This document shows, in pieces, positions 7,739 through 12,916 of a DNA stretch of 12,916 nt. The stretch's first letter is position 1; each line of letters opens with the position of its first letter. Both the position numbers and the translations under genes were made by a program. The stretch is from Flavobacteriales bacterium (lineage in GTDB: Bacteria; Bacteroidota; Bacteroidia; Flavobacteriales; BACL11): NCBI GenBank assembly GCA_002697505.1, contig NZWA01000003.1:1-12916 (forward strand). Direction: 5' to 3'. The notes under the pieces were generated by a model that made no database searches, was not told the origin of the DNA, and saw nothing but the letters and a program-made list of their open reading frames with translations.

Positions 7739-8406
7739 ACATTTTTAATAAAAAAATTCTATTTTTAAAACAATTTATCACAGAGAATAGATGGGATAAT
7801 TTTATAAAAATCTTAGATGATAGAACAAATTATATAACAATCATCTTAGAAGATATTTATCACGAACATAACATTTCTGCGTGCTTAAGATCTGCTGATT
7901 GTTTTGGAATTCAAAATGTTAACATTATTGAACAAAAACATTCTTTTAAAGACAATAAAGAAATTTCGATGGGCGCTAGTAAATGGATTAATATTAATAA
8001 GCATAAGAAAACTAACAGTGCAATAAAAAAATTGAAAAAAGAGGGCTATAAAATTGTTTTAACATCACCTCATAGTTCAGAAAAAACTATTTTTGATAAT
8101 TCTCTAATAAATGATAAAGTTGCGATTTTATTTGGATCTGAAGTAAATGGATTTAGTAATGATGCACAAAAATTAGCTGATGAATTTATAAATATTCCAA
8201 TGTATGGATTTACAGAAAGCTATAATGTATCAGTAGCAGTTGCATTAACTCTTCAACAATTAACAAACCAAATAAGAAAATCTAAAGTAAATTGGCAATT
8301 GTGTCAGGACGAAAAAAATAAAATACTTGAAGATTGGTTAAAAAAAAGTATTAAATCTTCAGAAATGTTGGAAAAAAAGTTCAATTCAAGCAATAACTTA
8401 AGCTGA
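7735..8406 (+). CDS. TrmH/SpoU-family RNA 2'-O-methyltransferase, TTG start
   Basis: This 223-residue SPOUT methyltransferase should transfer a methyl group from S-adenosylmethionine to a ribose 2'-OH in RNA, probably tRNA Gm18 as in TrmH. Motif 1 is HNISACLRSADCFG (45-58), with R52 at the catalytic Arg position. Motif 2 is FGSEVNGFS (133-141). Motif 3 is IPMYGFTESYNVSVAVAL (154-171), the trefoil-knot SAM site. A C-terminal helical tail (from about 187, WQLCQDEKNKILEDWL) fits TrmH rather than TrmL. The start must be non-ATG: an in-frame TAA lies at 7717-7719, and the first in-frame ATG is codon 79, beyond motif 1. TTG at 7735 overlaps the fmt stop. The 3' end overlaps convergent pdxH by 9 bp. 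The family is secure. The exact target (tRNA G18 or an rRNA site) is uncertain, so I leave the symbol blank; trmH is the best guess. Confidence 0.88.
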   Translation: MNIFNKKILFLKQFITENRWDNFIKILDDRTNYITIILEDIYHEHNISACLRSADCFGIQNVNIIEQKHSFKDNKEISMGASKWININKHKKTNSAIKKLKKEGYKIVLTSPHSSEKTIFDNSLINDKVAILFGSEVNGFSNDAQKLADEFINIPMYGFTESYNVSVAVALTLQQLTNQIRKSKVNWQLCQDEKNKILEDWLKKSIKSSEMLEKKFNSSNNLS

Positions 8407-9042
8407 TAATCTTTTAAATATCCAGTCATCCTTACACTTTTCATAAAGTAATCTGTCATGCAACCTTGAGGGTCTACCCTGCCAAAATTCTATTTTATGA
8501 GGATTTATTGAATATCCGCCCCAATGATTAGGTCTTTTAATTTTCTTGTTTTTATGTAGTAGTTTAAAGCGTTCAATATCATTAGTAAAATCATAGGCTA
8601 TATCTATAGTTTCACTTTGAGAAGATACACAAGCTCCTATTTGACTTTCAATAGGTCTTGCATTAAAATAATCATCTGAATCATCTTCGCTAATTTTATT
8701 TGCTTTTCCATTAATTCTAACCTGTCTTTCTGAATTAACCCAAAAAAAATTTAAACAAACATTATTATTACAACTAATTTCTTTGCCTTTATTACTATTG
8801 TAATTAGTAAAAAAAATAAATTCATCATTTTTTAGATATTTTAACAATACTACCCTTGAAGAAGGAATATTATCAGAATTAACAGTTGATAAAACACATG
8901 CATTTACATCTTTATAATTATTTGATTTCTCAAAATTAAACCAATCAATGAATAAATCAATAGGGTTTTTTCTAACATTAGAAAAATCAATGTGATCTAA
9001 ATTATAATTTTCTCTTAGGTTGTTAACATCTAAATTTTTCAT
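8398..9042 (-). CDS. pdxH: Pyridoxamine/pyridoxine 5'-phosphate oxidase
   Basis: This 214-residue FMN-dependent cytoplasmic oxidase converts pyridoxine or pyridoxamine 5'-phosphate to pyridoxal 5'-phosphate, the last step of PLP synthesis and salvage. Family blocks are SSRVVLLK (61-68) and FFTNYNSNKGKEI (77-89) for FMN, ERQVRINGKA (105-114), YFNARPIESQIGACVSSQS (125-143), RPNHWGGY (170-177) and FWQGRPSRLHDR (186-197). The RLHDR element holds the substrate-binding Arg and His. Length is close to E. coli PdxH (218). The chain ends RLSA where many homologues have RLAP. Its promoter region is shared with divergent yqgE. Its stop lies inside the end of the TrmH-like gene, so there is no room for a terminator between them. 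The ATG is preceded by an A/T leader with no Shine-Dalgarno. Confidence 0.96.
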   Translation of the reverse strand: MKNLDVNNLRENYNLDHIDFSNVRKNPIDLFIDWFNFEKSNNYKDVNACVLSTVNSDNIPSSRVVLLKYLKNDEFIFFTNYNSNKGKEISCNNNVCLNFFWVNSERQVRINGKANKISEDDSDDYFNARPIESQIGACVSSQSETIDIAYDFTNDIERFKLLHKNKKIKRPNHWGGYSINPHKIEFWQGRPSRLHDRLLYEKCKDDWIFKRLSA

Positions 9043-9055
9043 AAAAATTTATTTT

Positions 9056-9063
9056 TATCTTAG
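9056..9063 (+). promoter_or_regulatory. Probable -7 box for yqgE
   Basis: TATCTTAG has one mismatch to TAnnTTTG, is followed by CA, and ends 17 nt before the yqgE ATG. The upstream -33 position would fall inside the first codons of pdxH and shows no clear TTG. It is supported mainly by position. Confidence 0.4.
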
Positions 9064-9071
9064 CAAAGATA
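9064..9071 (-). promoter_or_regulatory. -7 box for pdxH
   Basis: On the minus strand this reads TATCTTTG, an exact TAnnTTTG match, and it ends 21 nt before the pdxH ATG. No -33 TTG is visible at normal spacing. The box overlaps the inverted repeat and abuts the opposing yqgE box, so the two promoters may compete for polymerase. Confidence 0.55.
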
Positions 9072-9080
9072 TCCAAAATA

Positions 9081-9611
9081 ATGCAGATAAAAAAAGGCAC
9101 AATATTACTTGCAGATCCTCAAATGGAGGATCCAGAATTTTTCAAATCAGTAATATTAATTGTGTATAGTGATTATAAAGAAGTTATTGGAATTATTCTC
9201 AATAAGCCTTCAAAAAAATATTTAAAGCAAATCTCTAATTCTCAAGAACATTTAAATTTAAATGTAGGTGGACCTGTTGATCAAAAGTCTTTATTGTTTA
9301 TACATAAATTAAAAACATTAATTCCAGGTTCAACAAAAATTAAAGATGATTATTATTTTGGAGGTAATTATAAAGTTCTTAGCACTCACATCACAAAAAA
9401 AAATATTAATAGGGTTTTTATTTATCTTGGATATGCAGGATGGACAAAAAATCAATTAATTAGTGAAATAAAAGAAAATTCCTGGATTTTATGCGAATAT
9501 GATTTAGATGAATGTTTTAACAAAAAAAATATTTGGTCAAGCATTATTAAAACACTAGATGAAAAATATGCCATTTGGATAAATGCAACTAGAAATCCAA
9601 ACTTAAACTAA
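9081..9611 (+). CDS. yqgE: YqgE/AlgH family (DUF179) protein
   Basis: This 176-residue protein matches the YqgE/AlgH family across its length. It has KGTILLADPQMEDPEFFKSV at 5-24, the GIILNKP block at 37-43, the family GGP motif in NVGGPVDQKS (61-70), FGG (93-95), IYLGYAGWTKNQL (114-126) and a C-terminal AIWINAT. It has no signal peptide or membrane segment, so it should be cytoplasmic. The family was named AlgH from an alginate-regulation phenotype in Pseudomonas, but its molecular role is unresolved, and I do not infer regulation here. The gene diverges from pdxH and runs tail-to-tail into the aminotransferase gene with a 23-bp overlap. From memory, yqgE beside a class IV aminotransferase gene recurs in Flavobacteriia; a functional link is not shown. 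Confidence 0.9.
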   Translation: MQIKKGTILLADPQMEDPEFFKSVILIVYSDYKEVIGIILNKPSKKYLKQISNSQEHLNLNVGGPVDQKSLLFIHKLKTLIPGSTKIKDDYYFGGNYKVLSTHITKKNINRVFIYLGYAGWTKNQLISEIKENSWILCEYDLDECFNKKNIWSSIIKTLDEKYAIWINATRNPNLN

Positions 9612-10401
9612 TAATCTTTTTTTGAATGATATTGCAATAAGAAAAATTATGATATACAATATTATCAATTTTTTTAATTGGAATCACTCCACTTATTGAG
9701 TTGCTAACAAAAACTTCATCTGCTTTACTCAATATGTTTAAAGAAATTGACCTCTCTTCAATATCAAATAATGACATCAATAATCTTCTCATTGTACCAT
9801 CAATACATCCATCTTTAATAGGAGGAGTTATTATTTTATGATTAGCTACAAAAAAAATATTTGAATTTGAAGTTTCTATAATTTTATTATTATTATTAAA
9901 TAATACTGCACTATCATAGTTCATTTCTGAAGCATAAATTGAAGATAGTACTGAAATAATTGAATTAGCCTTAATATTGGACAATAAGGTATTTGATTTA
10001 AAATCGTTCTTATAAGTACATAATTTATTTGGAGAATTTATCTTAAACGAACAATTTAAATGATTCGTGTTAATTATTAATGAGGTATCATTACTATTTG
10101 GTAAATATTGACCATCAGAATTTCTATATATATATAATCTTAGAACACCATGCTTCAAATTATTTACACTAATTAAATCATTAAAAATTTGAACTAACTG
10201 CTGATTGGTATATTTAAACTTAAATTTTAAAATGTTTACTGCTTTTACTATTCTTATTAAATGATTTTTAACATTAAATACTTTTCCGTTTGTAACATGA
10301 ATTGTTTCAAAGAATGAGTCATTATATTTAAAACCTCTATTAAAAATATCAAAACCACTTATTGATTCAGTTATTTTACCATTAAAATATAATTTGTTCA
10401 T
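9589..10401 (-). CDS. Class IV PLP aminotransferase (possible aminodeoxychorismate lyase)
   Basis: This 270-residue protein is a fold-type IV PLP enzyme. The N-terminal block FNRGFKYNDSFFETI (20-34) corresponds to the family pattern of Arg, an aromatic, then GDxxFET. K144 in SNIKANS is the expected PLP-binding lysine. E176 in IIETSNSNIFF (174-184) fits the Glu that contacts the PLP ring nitrogen. ITPPIKDGCIDGTMRR (191-206) fits the TPxxxGxLxGxxR phosphate-binding region. Family members include branched-chain and D-amino-acid aminotransferases and 4-amino-4-deoxychorismate lyase (PabC, folate synthesis). The short length and lack of clear branched-chain aminotransferase hallmarks make a PabC-like role plausible but unproven. 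It ends with TAG inside the 3' end of yqgE. Its ATG lies only 11 nt after the U-tract of a terminator hairpin, and no good promoter lies between them. Confidence 0.85.
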   Translation of the reverse strand: MNKLYFNGKITESISGFDIFNRGFKYNDSFFETIHVTNGKVFNVKNHLIRIVKAVNILKFKFKYTNQQLVQIFNDLISVNNLKHGVLRLYIYRNSDGQYLPNSNDTSLIINTNHLNCSFKINSPNKLCTYKNDFKSNTLLSNIKANSIISVLSSIYASEMNYDSAVLFNNNNKIIETSNSNIFFVANHKIITPPIKDGCIDGTMRRLLMSLFDIEERSISLNILSKADEVFVSNSISGVIPIKKIDNIVYHNFSYCNIIQKKIISLSLDF

Positions 10402-10412
10402 ATTTTTAAATT

Positions 10413-10436
10413 AAAAAGGGAGGTAATTACCTCCCT
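10413..10436 (-). terminator. Rho-independent terminator after the tRNA gene
   Basis: On the minus strand, arms AGGGAGGT and ACCTCCCT (a perfect 20-bp palindrome at 10417-10436) form an 8-bp GC-containing stem with an AATT loop, followed by T's at 10417-10413. It starts 5 nt after the tRNA 3' end. On the plus strand the stem is not followed by a T-run, so it should act only leftward. It is the most GC-rich hairpin in the window outside the tRNA. Confidence 0.85.
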
Positions 10437-10441
10437 ATTTG

Positions 10442-10515
10442 TAGCGTGGAGCAGATTTGAACTGCCGACCTCAGGGTTATGAATCCTGCGCTCTAACCAA
10501 CTGAGCTACCACGCC
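10442..10515 (-). tRNA. tRNA with CAT anticodon, elongator Met type
   Basis: This 74-nt tRNA folds as follows: acceptor GGCGTGG/CCACGCT, D-arm GCTC/GAGC with loop AGTTGGTTA, anticodon loop TTCATAA (anticodon CAT), and T-arm GGCAG/CTGCT with loop TTCAAAT. The discriminator is A and CCA is not encoded. The A-type D-arm and the lack of a 1-72 mismatch or three consecutive GC pairs in the anticodon stem argue against initiator tRNA. Oddities are a G1-U72 wobble, a G49-U65 wobble and an A31/C39 mismatch closing the anticodon loop. A CAT tRNA can also be the lysidine-modified Ile2 species, so Met identity is likely rather than certain. A TAnnTTTG box lies just upstream and a hairpin terminator just downstream, so it appears to be its own transcription unit. 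Confidence 0.93.
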
Positions 10516-10517
10516 AA

Positions 10518-10531
10518 ATATTTGCAAATAT
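10518..10531. repeat. 14-bp perfect palindrome over the tRNA promoter
   Basis: ATATTTGCAAATAT is its own reverse complement. It covers most of the minus-strand -7 box and the expected transcription start of the tRNA gene. It may be a by-product of the TTTGCA that follows good -7 boxes in this window, or a protein-binding site. Confidence 0.4.
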
Positions 10532-10532
10532 A
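10525..10532 (-). promoter_or_regulatory. -7 box for the tRNA gene
   Basis: On the minus strand this reads TATATTTG, an exact TAnnTTTG match, ending 9 nt before the first base of the mature tRNA. Because tRNA 5' ends are well defined, this spacing is a useful calibration for where transcription begins after such a box. No clear -33 TTG was found. Confidence 0.65.
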
Positions 10533-10586
10533 TTATTTTACTAATTTCTGATAATGATTTTAACAACATATTATAAACTTATATAT

Positions 10587-10594
10587 TATATTTG
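10587..10594 (+). promoter_or_regulatory. -7 box for lptF-ribBA
   Basis: TATATTTG is an exact TAnnTTTG match, ending 21 nt before the permease ATG, so the leader would be short and lacks a Shine-Dalgarno. No -33 TTG stands out. It probably drives both the permease gene and ribBA, which follows after 3 nt. Confidence 0.6.
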
Positions 10595-10615
10595 TGATAC
10601 ATTATATAAAAATTA

Positions 10616-11992
10616 ATGTTCAGATTTAAAAAACTCCATCTTTATTTAATCAAAGCTTTTTTAATTCCATTTATAACAACATTTTTCATTGCTATTTTTC
10701 TTTTATTGATGCAATTTTTATGGAAGTATATTGATGATTTAGTTGGAAAAGGTTTAGAAATCAATCAACTTTTTGTTTTACTTTTTTATGCATCAGCCAG
10801 ATTTGTTCCCTTAGCATTACCAATATCAATGCTTTTATCATCCATTATGGTATTTGGAAAATTGTCTGAAAATAATGAGTTAGTAGCATTAAAATCATCA
10901 GGAATTTCTTTTTTTAAAATGTTAAAACCAATTCTAACATTTGTGATTATTATTTCAATTTGTTCTTTTTTATTTTCAAATTATGCATTGCCATTTGCTA
11001 ATTTAAAAAATGCATCTATGATATATGACATTCAAAAAAAGAAACCTGCATTTAATATAAAAGAAGGTATATTTTATAACGATATTGAAGGTTACAGCCT
11101 AAAAGTTGGAGAAAAAAATATTGATGGAAAAAGATTAAAAGATATTATAATTTATGATCATACCTCAAGTAATGGAAATAAAAAAGTAATTATTGCCAAA
11201 AGTGGGATGATGAATTTAACAAATTACGATAATTTCTTAGAGTTAAAATTATTTGATGGATACGCATATATTGATGTAAATGAAAATTCTAAAAAAGGAA
11301 AAACAACATATAGAAGAACATATTTTAAAGAAAATCTAATCAGATTTGATTTAAGCAATTTCAATATTTTAAATAACAGTCAAAAGCTATACAAGGGTCA
11401 TTATGCAATGTTAAATAATAAACAGCTAAAAGTTTCGATTGACTCACTAACAAAAGAAATGAATATTAAAAAATCTGAATTTAATAGTAATTTAGATAAT
11501 AAACACAACATTCAAAATTTAAGTATCAAACCAAAAATATCAAAAATCAATAAAAATTATAATAATAAAGTATATTCCATTGCAATTAATAAACTTAAAA
11601 CAATCAAGTCATTATTATCAAACTATAAAAAAGATATTACTTATAAAAAAATTATAATAACTAAACATAAAATTGAACTTCATAGAAAATATAGCCTCGC
11701 CTTTGCATGTCTAATTTTATTTTTAGTTGGTGCTCCACTAGGAACCATTATTAAAAAGGGTGGATTTGGATTACCGGCAGTTATTTCTATATCATTTTTC
11801 TTATTATACCATGTTTTATCAATGATTGGAGAAAAATCTGCTAAGGATTTAAGTATTGAAGCATATGAAGGAATTTGGTTAGCAAATGTAGTTTTTGTTC
11901 CTATTGCATTATTTTTAATTTATAAAGCAAAAAATGATAGCGATATGTTAAGTATATCCTCAATAAAACTTACTATTTTTGCAAAAAAATAA
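10616..11992 (+). CDS. LptF/LptG (YjgP/YjgQ) family permease
   Basis: This 458-residue inner-membrane protein belongs to the family whose members, with the LptB ATPase, extract lipopolysaccharide from the inner membrane and pass it to LptC/LptA. It has three N-terminal membrane segments (about 11-36, 53-80, 103-126), a periplasmic beta-rich domain (about 130-260), and three C-terminal segments (about 358-380, 386-405, 419-436). Family features include NELVALKSSGIS (87-98), the cytoplasmic coupling region, and the C-terminal FLVGAPLGTIIKKGGFG (369-385). It is longer than E. coli LptF/LptG (about 360). The extra length is mostly a Lys/Asn-rich, probably helical stretch at about 260-355 just before TM4. 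Whether it acts as LptF or LptG cannot be decided here, so no symbol is given. It is followed after 3 nt by ribBA, probably in one operon. Confidence 0.92.
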   Translation: MFRFKKLHLYLIKAFLIPFITTFFIAIFLLLMQFLWKYIDDLVGKGLEINQLFVLLFYASARFVPLALPISMLLSSIMVFGKLSENNELVALKSSGISFFKMLKPILTFVIIISICSFLFSNYALPFANLKNASMIYDIQKKKPAFNIKEGIFYNDIEGYSLKVGEKNIDGKRLKDIIIYDHTSSNGNKKVIIAKSGMMNLTNYDNFLELKLFDGYAYIDVNENSKKGKTTYRRTYFKENLIRFDLSNFNILNNSQKLYKGHYAMLNNKQLKVSIDSLTKEMNIKKSEFNSNLDNKHNIQNLSIKPKISKINKNYNNKVYSIAINKLKTIKSLLSNYKKDITYKKIIITKHKIELHRKYSLAFACLILFLVGAPLGTIIKKGGFGLPAVISISFFLLYHVLSMIGEKSAKDLSIEAYEGIWLANVVFVPIALFLIYKAKNDSDMLSISSIKLTIFAKK

Positions 11993-11995
11993 ACT

Positions 11996-12916
11996 ATGAA
12001 TTTTAATTCCATTGAAGAGGCAATTAAAGATATTAAACAAGGTAAAGTTGTAATTGTTATTGATGACGAAGACAGAGAGAATGAAGGTGATTTTGTTGCC
12101 GCAGCAGAGATGGTAACTCCTGAAATGGTGAATTTTATGGCTACTCATGGAAAAGGTCTTATATGCACACCTATTCCTGAAAAAAGATGTGAGGAATTAG
12201 AACTAGATCTAATGATTGGAAAAAACACATCAAATTTTGAAACACCTTTTACAGTTTCTGTAGATCTTATTGGAGATGGATGTACAACCGGTATCTCTGC
12301 CAAAGATAGGGCTAAGACAATTAAAGCAATATCGGATCCACAGCTCAATCCAAAAAAATTAGGCAAACCAGGACATATTTTTCCATTAAAGGCCAAAAAT
12401 GGTGGAGTTTTAAGAAGAGCTGGCCACACTGAAGCTGCTGTAGATCTTGCAAAATTAGCCGGATTACAGCCCGCAGGAGTTATAGTCGAAATTTTAAATG
12501 ATGATGGATCAATGGCTAGAACCAAGGAATTGTTTGTGTTAGCCAAGAAGTTTGACCTTAAATTTATAACAATTAAAGATTTAATTGAATTCAGAATAAA
12601 AAACGAATCATTAATAGACGAGTTAGTAAATGTAAAATTACCAACAAAATTTGGTGATTTTATGCTTAAAGCTTTTAAAGAAAAAAATACAGGAGAATCG
12701 CATTTAGCTGTTTATAAAGGTAAATGGGATGAAAATGATGAAGTTTTAGTAAGAGTACATTCATCATGCATGACAGGTGATATTTTTGGTAGCTGCAGAT
12801 GTGACTGTGGACTCCAACTTGAAGCAGCGTTAAATGCAATAGAAAATGAAGGAAAAGGGGTTGTGCTATATATGAATCAAGAAGGTAGAGGAATTGGTTT
12901 AATTAATAAACTAAAA
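11996..12916 (+). CDS. ribBA: Bifunctional DHBP synthase / GTP cyclohydrolase II, cut by window edge
   Basis: 307 codons are open from the ATG at 11996 to the window end; the full protein should be about 400 residues. The N-terminal domain (1-200) makes 3,4-dihydroxy-2-butanone 4-phosphate from ribulose 5-phosphate. It has the acidic loop DDEDRENEGD (23-32), THGKGLIC (50-57), SVDLIGDGCTTGISAKDRA (88-106), then GHIFPL (126-131) and GGVLRRAGHTEAAVDLAKLA (136-155). The C-terminal domain (from about 215) is GTP cyclohydrolase II, the first step of riboflavin synthesis. HSSCMTGDIFGSCRCDCG (255-272) holds the Zn ligands C258, C269 and C271, and NQEGRGIGL (294-302) belongs to the GTP-binding site. 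Both activities feed riboflavin, hence FMN and FAD used by PdxH and TrxB in this window. The start is 3 nt after the permease stop, so co-transcription is likely. Confidence 0.95.
   Translation, partial: MNFNSIEEAIKDIKQGKVVIVIDDEDRENEGDFVAAAEMVTPEMVNFMATHGKGLICTPIPEKRCEELELDLMIGKNTSNFETPFTVSVDLIGDGCTTGISAKDRAKTIKAISDPQLNPKKLGKPGHIFPLKAKNGGVLRRAGHTEAAVDLAKLAGLQPAGVIVEILNDDGSMARTKELFVLAKKFDLKFITIKDLIEFRIKNESLIDELVNVKLPTKFGDFMLKAFKEKNTGESHLAVYKGKWDENDEVLVRVHSSCMTGDIFGSCRCDCGLQLEAALNAIENEGKGVVLYMNQEGRGIGLINKLK

Larger units (their letters stand above)
9056..9071. repeat. 16-bp inverted repeat spanning divergent promoter boxes
   Basis: Arms TATCTT (9056-9061) and AAGATA (9066-9071) flank AGCA. 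The left half reads as a plus-strand -7-like box for yqgE and the right half as a minus-strand box for pdxH. It is nearly centred in the 38-bp gap between the two start codons. It may simply reflect two face-to-face promoters, or it may bind a dimeric regulator. Confidence 0.45.

Noticed and set aside
10442..10515. The CAT tRNA as initiator tRNA(fMet), suggested by nearby fmt
   Set aside because: Position 1-72 is a G-U pair rather than a mismatch, the anticodon stem lacks three GC pairs next to the loop, and the D-arm is of elongator type.
12145..12546. 133-codon open frame on the minus strand inside ribBA
   Set aside because: It mirrors the conserved DHBP synthase domain. Its own sequence is low-complexity Ser/Pro/Ala and matches nothing I know.
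1..12916. Defence island, prophage, insertion sequence or CRISPR array
   Set aside because: No transposase, integrase, phage or Cas-like genes and no spaced repeats were seen. The RecQ helicase sits among housekeeping genes, so I do not read it as part of a defence system.

Overview
The window looks like part of the chromosome of a strongly AT-rich member of the Bacteroidota, most likely a marine, Flavobacteriia-type organism with a compact genome. Four things point that way. There is a TonB-dependent receptor with an N-terminal carboxypeptidase-regulatory-like domain, paired with a DUF4249 lipoprotein. There is a secreted cupredoxin followed by the CTDPxAxNYN repeat typical of Bacteroidota surface proteins. 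Promoter boxes fit TAnnTTTG, and most start codons lack a Shine-Dalgarno sequence. Intergenic gaps are very short and two convergent gene pairs overlap. No phage genes, insertion sequences or CRISPR arrays are visible, and no stretch longer than 300 bases lacks a gene.

Layout. Positions 1-427 (minus) carry the N-terminal part of a secreted plastocyanin-like copper protein, cut by the window edge. A 176-bp AT-rich divergent region follows. A rightward run then occupies 604-8406: TonB-dependent receptor, DUF4249 lipoprotein (2-nt gap), thioredoxin reductase trxB, a RecQ-family helicase, methionyl-tRNA formyltransferase fmt, and a TrmH-type RNA 2'-O-methyltransferase that starts with TTG inside the fmt stop codon. 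pdxH (minus) overlaps the end of the methyltransferase gene by 9 bp and shares a 38-bp divergent region with yqgE (plus). yqgE overlaps a class IV aminotransferase gene (minus) by 23 bp. Upstream of the aminotransferase on the minus strand lie a perfect hairpin terminator and a CAT-anticodon tRNA (elongator Met type). On the plus strand, an LptF/LptG-type permease gene is followed 3 nt later by ribBA, which is cut by the right edge.

Functional reading. The left part is an envelope module: a predicted copper protein diverges from a receptor/lipoprotein pair of unknown substrate. The middle and right are housekeeping: thiol redox (trxB), DNA repair (RecQ), translation initiation and RNA modification (fmt, TrmH-like, tRNA), cofactor metabolism (pdxH for PLP, ribBA for riboflavin, a possible pabC-like step for folate) and LPS transport. 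I see no clear new defence or mobile system. The most interesting points are the receptor/DUF4249/cupredoxin cluster, the nearly leaderless promoter of the receptor, the TTG start overlap, an altered Walker A in the helicase, a 13-residue insertion in Fmt, and palindromes built from promoter boxes.
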